Source: Isochrysis galbana (taxonomy: Eukaryota > Haptophyta > Isochrysidales > Isochrysidaceae). From it: a stretch of 64,000 nucleotides of DNA. Below, one piece after another: positions 1 through 8,435 of this stretch. The stretch lies in NCBI GenBank assembly GCA_018136815.1, contig CM030933.1, forward strand, positions 5,224,282 to 5,288,281, in the 5' to 3' direction. A program made the position numbers and the translations under genes. The notes below the pieces were generated by a model. It ran no database searches. It had not been told where the DNA came from and saw only the letters and a program-made list of their open reading frames with translations. Each line of letters opens with the position of its first letter. Within the stretch, counting starts at the first letter, position 1.

Positions 1-206
1 CGCCGTGCCCTGGCGAGTGCGTTGGCCAGCTTCTGCCTGTCTGGCAGCGAGCTGACGCCCACCTCCTTGAGCCGTGTGAGGAGCGTGAGACGGCCGCCGT
101 CGAGTGCGTCGCACAGCTCGCTCAGTCTCGTCTCGCCCAGCTCGTCGCACAACCGCTCGAGGCCACACTGCGAGAGCAGCGAGCGCAGCCGTCGGTCGGG
201 CCCCAT
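1..206 (-). CDS. N-terminus of a SAM-like domain protein (partial, runs off the left edge)
   Basis: On the minus strand an ATG at 206-204 opens a frame that stays open to the window edge (68 codons). It reads as a helical repeat: a start MGPDRRLRSLLSQCGLERL, then a second helix, then LKEVGVSSLPDRQKLANAL. The spacing L-x2-LL-x2-CGL ... LL-x2-LKE-x-GV-x2-L-x-DRQKL is that of SAM-like domains, where the last helix carries the DRxKL motif. This assignment comes from motif shape alone. Codon use is strongly GC-ending, as in the other host genes. The rest of the protein, and so its function, lies outside the window. The start is the first ATG of the frame; no upstream exon was sought beyond it. Confidence 0.55.
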   Translation of the reverse strand, partial: MGPDRRLRSLLSQCGLERLCDELGETRLSELCDALDGGRLTLLTRLKEVGVSSLPDRQKLANALARAR

Positions 207-945
207 CAGCGCGCACGGCCAACCCCCCCAACCAGCACCCACCAAAAACCAAAAGGGCGGCGCTGGCACGATATACAATATACAATCTCACGGGACTTGG
301 ATCAAGTTTGTGAAGGGCTTCACAGTGAACCGGAGAGCTTCCTCTACCAACCTTTTCTTGGCGGACAGAGATCATGTCTCGGGGGATCTTATATCTCCTA
401 GAGTAGAGGCTGCTCGAAAGGGATTCAATAAATTTTTTTCCATCCTTTTCCCTTCCCGTGGTGTCGTGGAGTGAAAGTGAAAGAAGCAATAGTACAAGTA
501 GCAGTCGGAGTAAAGAAAAGGTGCCCCAAAAGTATCGATTTTCGATTTTGATTGTTGAGCTATTGTTGGAAGGATGACGAATTGGGACTGAGATCTTATG
601 CTACAAGCTCCCGAGCTTCGATCGATCAGACGGCCTAGGACATATCGCGCACCCGCCACAACAAGAGCACTCGAGGACTCGAGGATTGCTACAAGAGACA
701 AGAGCTACGCGCGGGTTTCCGACTTGTATAGGCAGACTCGTTAAGCCGTCCATTATCTCGTGCCATCCAGCCACCGAGCATAGGAAGGGCAAGAATCAAG
801 AATGTCGCAAGAGCAGCTTGGTTGCGTATGTGGTTGCTTACGTGTAGGAGCAAATGCCGTAAGCCCACAGCTTCAACGGCGAACGTTACCTAGCTACTTC
901 CACATTGAATGATATGGTCCATGGATGGTCACCGATACTTTGAGC
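207..945. other. Intergenic, no gene seen
   Basis: The stretch between the divergent ends of the SAM-like gene and the calpain-like gene is of lower GC. Open frames here are short, overlap each other on both strands and have no recognisable motif. It probably holds the 5' leader of the left gene and the 3' tail of the protease gene. Confidence 0.5.
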
Positions 946-2646
946 TCACAATAGAACGGGCTCCCCACCATTTATGCACTCCAAACACCTGCATCTGCGT
1001 TGTGGGAGGTCACGCGTCTTGCTGCTCGTTTGGTGGCCCATGTACAAGGCTCGACAGCCTTGACACAAGCACCAAAAGCGCGCGCATCCTGTCATGCAGG
1101 CGCACGCTGGGCCACGGACGCAGCCATCATCCTCGTCAAAGCGAAGCGCCAAATCCCTAGCGCCGGTTGAGCGGTCACACACATCCAATTGGTCGAACAG
1201 GGAACAAAAATCCCTAAAGGAAATCCAGAACGAACCCTCATCGGAACCTTCTTGGCGATGCGTTGCACGGTCCGGCCACAGAGCGGTCTGGATCTGCGGG
1301 TGCTTATCCCACAGGCGCGAGTGGTCTGACCAATCGCCGCGCCATTCAAAGGACCCCCATGGATTGCGCAGCTGCATGAGGCGGATGCCAAAAAGCTCCC
1401 GGCATTGCAGCACTGCATATGCGTGGCCTGCCACCAGACCATCCGCGCGTTGGGCTTCGCCAGTGCTGCTCGAGATGGAGGCCCCTAGCACAGCATCGCC
1501 TCGGTCGTATGCAAGGAGAAGCAACCAGAGTTCATCTTGGGTATACTCCTCAGATGTCGAACGCAAACCGCACTTCCGCGGATCGCTAGGGCTTCCCAGC
1601 AAAACTAGGTTGAGGCGGCTCCATTTGGAGCGAGACGTGCGCATCAGACAGAAACAGTGATCTCCTGTCATCACCTGATGGTAGGCATCAAGATAAGTGA
1701 GGCGTGATTTGTCAAGCGACACAAACACAAGGTTTTGGCCTTGCCGATTTCCGCAACTCGCCCTGCAAGCATGCAGTATGGTTCATGCATTGAATGGGGG
1801 CAAGAAACAGCATGAAAAAGACGGTGTGGGTGGTAGATAACTTAGTAGTAGTGTCTACCGTGCGTATGTAGCTCGGGCCAGAACGAGTGAGTTTTTGGTA
1901 TCAAAGTGAATGAAGGGTCCTTGTGACATGCAGACGGGCTGGGTCGAACGCACATGGAGCGCCCACAGAGTCAGTCCACCATGTAGCTTCTCATATGAAC
2001 CGCAGTATTTTGCGAAGGCTTTTTCAAGTAGGAGAACCCAGAGCTCGCCCTCTGCAGGCTGAGCGAAAACGGGCGTTCCTTTGTGATGGTCACAAGGGAA
2101 GAAGTCATCCACAATAATGACTGTCCACCGCTTCTTGATGACATCCCAAAGACGAACCCCGTACTTGCCACGCATGGACACCTCCTTCTGGAGAAATAGA
2201 TTGCGAAGCAGCCCTGGAAATTCGGCTAGACATGCCGCGGCGGCGAGGAGCCAGCAGTCCCCCAAAGAGCCCTGGCCCACATCGGAAGGGCGAATGCCGT
2301 CTCGAACTAAGGCAATGCCTTTCCCATGGGCGAAGCTGAGCTCTGAGCTTCTGCGCCACACGATGTGCGGCGCAGCAAATGAGCCGAGCGATGAATCGTC
2401 TGCAGGGAAGCTCGTGTCCATGTAGGTACAACACGCACAGTGGAAGCAAGGCTGGCATAGTGAGCGCACTAGCGAAGAGAGGCACCGCGTTGCGATGATC
2501 TCAGTACACGGCCACAGGTAGATGGCGCTCGAGCGAAAAGTGAGTACGAAAGGGGCGCAGGCGAGATTGACATACCAGCGCGACCGCCCGTTGCACACGT
2601 CGTCGCAGCGTCGTGACGCAGCGTCGAGCTGGTTGGTAGCCTCCAT
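946..2646 (-). CDS. Calpain-type (family C2) cysteine protease, spliced
   Basis: The two halves of a calpain catalytic core lie in separate open frames. The upstream half (2,646 to about 1,950) has the substrate-cleft start DTSFPADDSSLG and the catalytic Cys in QGSLGDCWLLAA. The downstream half (about 1,755 to 946) has the catalytic His in GLVAGHAYAV and the Asn in LRNPWGSFEW, so the full Cys-His-Asn triad is present. Calpains are Ca2+-regulated intracellular proteases that make limited cuts. At least two introns are needed. One donor is GTATGT after the RSRW region near 2,557. The acceptor before the second half is probably TTGCAG near 1,763; its matching donor (GTGCGT or GTGGGC near 1,960) and the acceptor upstream of DTSFPADDSS are not resolved. 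After the catalytic core comes a Cys-rich tail instead of an obvious C2-like or EF-hand domain, so it is an atypical calpain. Start and exact joins are uncertain; family assignment is firm. Confidence 0.8.
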
Positions 2647-2711
2647 TCGCGGCGACGAGGCTCTCGACTGTCGGATAACGCCTTCCCGATGATCGCCTGT
2701 TCATCCATATG

Positions 2712-2793
2712 TTAGCCCCCGTAGGCTCCTAGCTACCGGTAGCTCCCGGGGGGTAAGAGTAAGAGAAGACCCCCGGGAGCTCCTGGGGGGAGC

Positions 2794-2836
<43 letters not shown>

Positions 2837-2932
2837 CAAGCTACCAGACCTGCCGGGAGCTCCCGGGGGGTAAATTTTAGGCCTTGGCAGAAATATCCAC
2901 AAATCGGACCCAAATATGTAGGGCGGTCAAAC
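2712..2932. repeat. Palindrome-rich element around a long poly-C run
   Basis: A C-run of about 37 bases (2,799-2,835) is flanked by repeated self-complementary blocks built on GGGAGCTCCCGGGGGGTAA (near 2,742 and 2,857) and CTACCGGTAG. The block ends with the 15-mer GTAGGGCGGTCAAAC (2,918-2,932), whose reverse complement also occurs at 22,559 and 39,189. No coding potential. Confidence 0.5.
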
Positions 2933-3420
2933 ACGCCTTTTATCTTCTAAGGGTGAAAATTCACCAAGTCAAGATTGAGGTTTTATCACGCGATTTTTAG
3001 GGAATTACCCTGGAAATGGGTATATTAGGCAGAATCTTACAAGAAATATGAAATATGCACATTTTCGACGCCATTCGACACACAGACCCAAAAACGTTTT
3101 CGCGCTCGTGCGAAATTGACGTCGACCACAAAAAGTGCACCACAGGTCGCGCTGTGCGACGCGCGCCTGCGTTCCCCGGGCACGGTTACCCCAGGACAGG
3201 CAGTACAGAGCCCTGCGCGATCGCACGGCGTCGCCTGCGCCCTCCACCTCGCCCCTGCTGGCATCTGCTGCCAGCCTCTCGCGCGCGTGCAGTGCGCGGC
3301 TGGCCGCGAGCCGTCAAAATGACGGTGCTGCGCATGATGGGCTGGCCCATCACGCGCGGCACCGCCTCAGTATGGTGGGAGGGGGTGCCTGCTGGCCTGC
3401 TGGCCGCGCAGACCCTCGCC

Positions 3421-3779
3421 TGTCGCATCCAGAGTATTTTATATATACTCTATGCGGATGCGGTGTCTCCACCATGCGTTGTGTGAAGAAAATTGAGTGA
3501 GTTTTGTTTTTGCCAATGAGTTGCCTCGAAGCTCCGCCGCATTGCACGCCGAATTTGTGTTCGTTTGTTCTTACTGATTTCATTTTGGTTTGTTTGTGCG
3601 ATGTTGCGTTAGTTTTCGGAGTTTTCTTGTTGGTGAGTGAGTGATGTGGGGTGGTGTCGCGTGGCCCGTCGTCGTGATGTAGCGCGCTCCCTCCCCCTCT
3701 CTCAAGACTTCTCTTCACTCTGTGCCCCTAGCATGCCCCATTGAGACTTGCCACGATCAAGCTTCGGCTTGATTCGATA
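3421..3779 (+). repeat. LTR-like copy, same family as the solo LTR at 49.2 kb
   Basis: About 359 bp, strongly similar in inverted orientation to 49,205-49,558. It starts TGTCGCATCC, then carries an AT-rich palindrome with a TATA core (AGAGTATTTTATATATACTC), and ends with a hairpin, stem ATCAAGC / GCTTGAT around a TTCG loop, followed by CGATA where the 49-kb copy has CGACA. No 5-bp flanking duplication is visible here, so it may be the 5' LTR of a decayed element or a truncated solo LTR. The internal side would be to the right, where an acidic open frame and a Ty3/gypsy RT relic follow. Confidence 0.55.
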
Positions 3780-3989
3780 GTTTGAAGACACCCCTCACTC
3801 AATCGCACGGCCTCGCTTGCACTCCGCGCGCGCGCGCCATGCCCACCCATCCATCATGTGGTTGCCCGCAGCCCGCTTGTTTGCCCGCATGACACGTACG
3901 CCCGCTTGCCCAAGGGAGTGAGCTGTGCTCTCCCCTTGCCTTGCTTAGGTCCGCGCATGCACACTCGCCGCGCCACATCCCGCGCTTGC

Positions 3990-4222
3990 AGTGACGGAAA
4001 TGTCACTGCGCGTGGTGGGGGGGAGGACGAGAGGAAGGACAACAATGAGGAGGAGCAGGACGGCACCTACGAGGACGCGAGCGAGAGCCTCGGCAGCGAT
4101 AGCGACGATTCCGACTTCACCATCCTTCCCGACCCCAACGAGCGCTTCAAGGTGGGCCTCAAGGTGAAGCACATCCTCCACGGCACCGGTGAGATCGTGG
4201 CGCTCGGCAAGGGCATGAGATT
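3990..4222 (+). other. Exon-like acidic open frame, unidentified
   Basis: A frame with clear GC-ending codon bias encodes an acidic stretch (many Asp, Glu, Ser), then NERFKVGLKVKHILHGTG and EIVALGKG, after which the sequence degenerates into GTG-rich repeats. The motif VKHxxHGxG is seen in small beta-barrel domains, but I do not recognise this protein. It lies just inside an LTR-like copy and upstream of a gypsy RT relic, so it may be retroelement-derived or an exon of a broken host gene. No function is proposed. Confidence 0.3.
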
Positions 4223-4522
4223 TGTGAGCTTGCGACTTGTGAGGTGTGAGGTGTGTGTAAATGTGTGTGATATGTGATGCGGCTCCGTGTCCGTGGCGCT
4301 ATACCAGCCCATATATGGTAACACTATACTCGCGGTACTATGTACTTTCGTGTATCACGTGAATAATCATAGATAGATGCATAAGTCATAAGTGCGCGAC
4401 GAACCATTTACGCATGTCTAATGGACATTTTGGGGGACATTTGGGTGCAAAATTTTGATGTCTCGAGACATTTTTCTCGGACATTTGGGCACAAAAAACG
4501 GGACATTACCGCCTACCCCTAC

Positions 4523-4905
4523 TGGTTTCTGGGGTATCCCGATCAAGGAGTCCGATAAGTATATCGCCGCGTTCACTACTCACCGAGGCAATTACGAGTT
4601 CAATTACTTACCGTTCGGTGTTCAGTCCGGTCCCTCCTACATGTGTCGCGTGATGGACGCCGTTCTAGGTGGACTCGCGTGGGAAATTTGCATGCCATAC
4701 TTGGACGACGTCGGAGTCTGGTCTACCGGAGTTGGCGCGTCTCTTGAAGAGCGGATAGAAGCCTAGTTCGAACAGATGCTTCGTCGTCTCGATCTCGTTT
4801 TGGAGCGCCTCACATGGGCCGGCCTTACGTGCAAAATGTCAATAGTGCGTCTTCTTCGCCACCTCCGCCGAGTACCTAGGCCACGTCGTCTCGCGCGAGA
4901 CGTAT
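4523..4905 (+). pseudogene. Ty3/gypsy reverse transcriptase fragment, broken
   Basis: The frame gives GFWGIPIKESDKYIAAFTTH, then YEFNYLPFGVQSGP, then the catalytic YLDD box (4,698-4,709) in MPYLDDVGVWS. This is the RT palm order of Ty3/gypsy LTR retrotransposons. It is dead: an in-frame TAG lies at 4,764-4,766, and a frameshift near 4,845 moves the following conserved segment (FFATSAEYLGHVVSRE) into another frame. No integrase, RNase H or gag is adjacent. The complete non-LTR element begins about 140 bp downstream, so this older element formed part of its target site. Confidence 0.8.
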
Positions 4906-5048
4906 TCTTCGTAAGGCGGGGGGTCGAACGGGGGAACCGATCGCACGGAGGCGGGAGGCGGCGTCATCCGCGGCGCTCACCACGGAAGGGGCGAGGGAGG
5001 AATGGACACTTGGCCGCCGGTCCGTACTACAACATGGGGGGGGGCAAA

Positions 5049-5064
5049 AACTATTGTTATAGTT
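5049..5064 (+). promoter_or_regulatory. Conserved 5' hairpin of the non-LTR element
   Basis: AACTAT-TGTT-ATAGTT is a perfect 6-bp stem with a 4-base loop at the very 5' end of the element, 22 bases before the ORF1 ATG. The same 16 bases with the same spacing to ATG occur at 15,737-15,752, and degraded versions at 52,378 and 34,873. The conservation suggests a role in transcription, translation start or RNA recognition; which one cannot be told from sequence. Confidence 0.6.
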
Positions 5065-5070
5065 TTAGCG

Positions 5071-6720
5071 ATGGAGCGCGCGCCGACCGCTCCCACCTCC
5101 CAGCCCCCCGCCGTCACGACGCCCCAACGGGGCCGCCCCAAACCGCCGGAGCCCAAGCGCCCACAGGCCGCCGCGCCGCCTGACAACGACGTCGACATGA
5201 CGGCACCACCCTCGCCTCCCAAGCTGCCACAGAACCAGGGAACAGGCAGAGTCCTGTTCCCTGGTGACAACCAGACCCAGGGCAATGCCCTGCCACCCAA
5301 CCCCTCCGCTCCTCCACCAACTCAAGGACTCCCCATGGGAGGTGGCAGCTCTGCTGCCACCCCCATGGCGGCCACTCCTACCATCAGTGCACCCCTCGGG
5401 GGCGGGCACTTAACACAACAATCCATTTTGGGGGCCTTTGCGCCCTCAAACCAACAACCAACTCAAGCAGCCAGGACATACGCGCAAGCTGCGCATGGAC
5501 ACAAAGGGAAGGATCCAGCCAAGCAAGCCCAGCAGCCACAAGCCCAACAACCACAACAGCCGTCGCGCAAGCGAGCGGATCCTCAATCGGACCCAAAGCC
5601 GACTCTCCACAACTCCACCCCTTTTGCTTCTCCTCCACCTGATGAGGAAGAGGAGCCCGAAGACACGCCTTTTTTCATTCAGCTAGCTCAGCTAGCTGAT
5701 GACAAAAAGGACATCAAGAGCGAGGATGTCGCCACTTTCATGAAATTCCTCCTCTCTAGGCTGGAAGGCCTAGACGCAACTCCAGATGGCATGGACAAAG
5801 GCCGCAAAGGCCCTTGGATCTTCTACGTCGATGAAGACGCACATGATCAATTCAAGGCCGCATACGGAGACAAAGTTAACACAGCACTCTCGGGAGTCCC
5901 GCATGAATTTGGAATCACCTATGGCGCGTTAATCGACTCGGCCCCTCGTAAGTCGAGCGCTATCCGGTCCTCCCTAAAAGAGGTGGCGACCTACATTGTT
6001 TTTCGCATCTTTGATCCGATCAAGGCTTTCAAGACCAAGACTAGGCACTTGGCTAACTCGCTCGAGCGCGAGGGTTTCCACGTGCTAAGGGGCAACCAAC
6101 AGCGGGCCAAAACCTCACTCGAAGGTATCACGAAAGTTGAGTCCGGCAAACGTCCCATCTGGCACTTTTATGTCTACACGGACACGTCGGCCTTAGGGCA
6201 CCGTTTCCCTCGCAACTTTCATGTGACTCTCGATGACGGAGAAAATTTCAACTTGGACTATGCGGTCCGATCATCAGTGGAATGTGTGATTCCTGAAGGG
6301 GAATTAGCCATCCATGGAGCCCCCGGAGGCTGCAAAGGATACGACAAGCCGTGGGCTATCTCATTTCTCCGTAAAAACCAAGTAAGCTTTCGCCAATGCA
6401 CGTGCGAACAAGATAAGGCGAAAGCAGAACAACGAAAGCGCCAAAGGGACGCAAGTAACGCCATGGATTACAGGGCCCTTATGGGCCTTGGAGCGGCGGC
6501 GCCATGCCGCCAATTCATGGCGGGCGAATGCAAAAACAACCGCATGAAAGGACGTCAAATCGTCCAATGCTCCTCCAATCACGACATCCCCGGATGTTGG
6601 GTAAAGGATCCCACCACGGGCAAACAAACTTGTATGGTCAAATGCAATCTTAAACCTAATAAGGCTTATCCAGGGTACTGCGTGAACGGAGTTAGTTGCC
6701 TTTACCGTCATGGTGAATAG
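5071..6720 (+). CDS. Non-LTR element ORF1 protein (Pro-rich, CCCH-type Cys/His C-terminus)
   Basis: The 549-residue protein starts at the ATG that follows the 5' hairpin. The same start (MERA) is kept in the 15.7-kb copy, which is why I prefer it to earlier in-frame codons. Residues 1-190 are rich in Pro, Gln and Ala and look disordered. The middle (about 200-460) is a globular segment with no motif I can name. The C-terminus has Cys/His groups (CRQFMAGEC, then QCSSNHDIPGC, then CVNGVSCLYRHGE) that resemble CCCH zinc fingers. In non-LTR elements ORF1 proteins bind element RNA and form the ribonucleoprotein, and this layout fits that role. The stop overlaps the ORF2 start by 11 bases. N-terminal relics are at 15,759 and 52,430. 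Confidence 0.75.
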   Translation: MERAPTAPTSQPPAVTTPQRGRPKPPEPKRPQAAAPPDNDVDMTAPPSPPKLPQNQGTGRVLFPGDNQTQGNALPPNPSAPPPTQGLPMGGGSSAATPMAATPTISAPLGGGHLTQQSILGAFAPSNQQPTQAARTYAQAAHGHKGKDPAKQAQQPQAQQPQQPSRKRADPQSDPKPTLHNSTPFASPPPDEEEEPEDTPFFIQLAQLADDKKDIKSEDVATFMKFLLSRLEGLDATPDGMDKGRKGPWIFYVDEDAHDQFKAAYGDKVNTALSGVPHEFGITYGALIDSAPRKSSAIRSSLKEVATYIVFRIFDPIKAFKTKTRHLANSLEREGFHVLRGNQQRAKTSLEGITKVESGKRPIWHFYVYTDTSALGHRFPRNFHVTLDDGENFNLDYAVRSSVECVIPEGELAIHGAPGGCKGYDKPWAISFLRKNQVSFRQCTCEQDKAKAEQRKRQRDASNAMDYRALMGLGAAAPCRQFMAGECKNNRMKGRQIVQCSSNHDIPGCWVKDPTTGKQTCMVKCNLKPNKAYPGYCVNGVSCLYRHGE

Positions 6721-8317
6721 TAGTGACTTAAAGATTGCGACATACAATTTGAACGGAGCGAAACATAAATTAACGTCGACTCTAGCGCAAGCGAGACTAG
6801 GAGGGATCCATGTTCTGTACGCGCAAGAACTACATCATTACAGCGATGGGTGGCACCTAAGGGTGCGCGGTTTGGCCGGGTCCCTTGGCTGGGACTGGTT
6901 TCAATCCCCCGCGTCTAGGGGCGACCCTGGGAGCGGAGTGGCGGTAGCCATTAGAAGAGACAGAAGCGACGTAGTAGTAGAATCTTGGTCGGTAGTTATC
7001 CCGGGAAGGCTGGTAGTAGTAAAGGCTAAGATCGGACATGACACAATATCTTTCGCCTCAGTGTATCTAAATGCTCGACCTAATAAGCGTAAAGAAGACA
7101 TCAAAGTCCTTCATGAGACATCGGAAATACTTTCACACACCATTATAGCGGGCGATTTCAATTGCGTGGAGAACATACATAGAGACACCCGGCCCATCGC
7201 GGGGGCGGCCCCTTATGCAAATACGGGGGGTAGAGCCCTCACGAGGGCGCTTGCCTCGCATGGGCTCACTGACGTCCAACTGCTAGTTAATCCGGGCTTA
7301 AAAGAACAATACACGAGGTGCGGGCACCAGACCCACACGAGAATAGATCGAGTATACGCCGCGGAATACTACTCCACGTGGAGATGGCATAAGGCATACA
7401 TAGATCTTAAACTTTTCACGGGCCTAGCGGCGTCGGACCACCACCAGGAAGATCCGGACGCACACGATCTAGGCGAGATCCTAGTGGACATTGACCATAA
7501 CTTTTATCTGCGCCGAAGAGGTGACTACCACAGAGTCCAGCTCAATGTCATGGGAGAGCCCCACATCCACGAGCGGATTAGCCCGCAACTACTGCCCGAC
7601 GAACTATACACCCCGCTGAAGTGGGGACGTGCGTACGACGGCCCGGCGGAAACGGCGTACCCGTTACCTCAAGAATACATGCTAAACGGCACGCGTACAA
7701 CACTAGAGGGTGTAAGTGTCAGGAGCTTGACTAAAGCGTTCCTCGCTTTGAGGAAAACCAAAACACAAAAATCCACACTAAGATGGGAAAAAAGGTTACC
7801 GGTCCTCTCGGGAAAGTGGAAACAAATATCGCAATTATATAAATATAACTTTTTGACGCCTAGAGACTCTTATATGCATTTCAAACATGTCCTACATAGG
7901 AGGCTAGCTACAGCTAACCGCTTTGCTGACGATCCAACATGCCGCTTTTGCGGCATAGCCCCTGAAAGCTCCACCCACCTGGCCTCATGTATCGCGACGG
8001 AGCGCATCTTTGAATTCATAGAAGGACTTCTGGGGATTAGCCTTAGGCCGGGATCCGAAACAGCCCAACGACTTTTCTGCTATCAAGTGGACAGACCGCA
8101 CCCCTCCTCGGGATACCTAGGCATCCTGGCGTGGAGGTACATCCTAACTGACTTTTATAACATCCAATATGGTAACGCGGACGGCAGGTCCGTTAGGTCG
8201 ATCTTAAGAGCGATCCTTGCGAGATACCACCTATTAGTAACTAGTAACGGCGAAAGTCGGGTTCTTTCAGAGGCTGAAAAAACAACGAGAGAATATGGGG
8301 CTACACGCCCCGAGTAA
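6710..8317 (+). CDS. Non-LTR element ORF2: APE-type endonuclease plus post-RT zinc knuckle, no reverse transcriptase
   Basis: The 535-residue frame opens with an AP-endonuclease-like fold: IATYNLNGAKH, YAQELHH, SGVAVAIRR, IIAGDFNCVEN, RIDRVYA and ASDHHQ, which supply the metal and catalytic residues of the EEP family (about residues 8-245). Such an enzyme nicks the genomic target. The C-terminal half matches the region after RT in LINE proteins: a Trp-rich linker (LRWEKRL, GKWKQIS), then HVLHRRLATANR and the zinc knuckle TCRFCGIAPESSTHLASC. The RT palm and fingers (about 400 residues in normal LINEs) are missing between them, in frame. The FADD in this segment belongs to the knuckle, not to an RT active site. 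A relic at 10,280-10,640 matches the linker region. Translation may depend on reinitiation at the overlap with ORF1. Confidence 0.8.
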   Translation: MVNSSDLKIATYNLNGAKHKLTSTLAQARLGGIHVLYAQELHHYSDGWHLRVRGLAGSLGWDWFQSPASRGDPGSGVAVAIRRDRSDVVVESWSVVIPGRLVVVKAKIGHDTISFASVYLNARPNKRKEDIKVLHETSEILSHTIIAGDFNCVENIHRDTRPIAGAAPYANTGGRALTRALASHGLTDVQLLVNPGLKEQYTRCGHQTHTRIDRVYAAEYYSTWRWHKAYIDLKLFTGLAASDHHQEDPDAHDLGEILVDIDHNFYLRRRGDYHRVQLNVMGEPHIHERISPQLLPDELYTPLKWGRAYDGPAETAYPLPQEYMLNGTRTTLEGVSVRSLTKAFLALRKTKTQKSTLRWEKRLPVLSGKWKQISQLYKYNFLTPRDSYMHFKHVLHRRLATANRFADDPTCRFCGIAPESSTHLASCIATERIFEFIEGLLGISLRPGSETAQRLFCYQVDRPHPSSGYLGILAWRYILTDFYNIQYGNADGRSVRSILRAILARYHLLVTSNGESRVLSEAEKTTREYGATRPE

Positions 8318-8435
8318 CAAACACATTAAGAAATTGATAAGTCCGCTCTACACGGTGGACAAGGAGTTCAACCTAGGGACATCGGAAGACCTCCTGCAGG
8401 CGGCGAGAGGTCTAGACATACGTAACATCACCTGA
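8295..8435 (+). CDS. Tiny conserved ORF at the 3' end of the non-LTR element
   Basis: An ATG at 8,295 inside the end of ORF2 opens a 46-codon frame ending in TGA, in a different frame from ORF2. Its C-terminal 29 codons (from LYTVDKEFNLG to GLDIRNIT) are repeated in the tail copy at 17,403-17,492. There 10 codons differ but 8 changes are synonymous (for example GTG/GTA, TCG/TCA, CTG/TTG, CGT/CGG), the two replacements are Glu/Asp and Thr/Ala, and both copies end in a stop (TGA versus TAG). That pattern indicates the peptide was under selection in the parent lineage. It may be a separate small protein or the C-terminus of a longer ORF2 reached by frameshift in intact elements. Confidence 0.6.
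   Translation: MGLHAPSNKHIKKLISPLYTVDKEFNLGTSEDLLQAARGLDIRNIT

Noticed and set aside
7930-7945. FADD in ORF2, similar to the FADD/YADD active site of reverse transcriptases
   Set aside because: It sits immediately before TCRFCG of the zinc knuckle, and none of the other RT palm or finger motifs is present around it.
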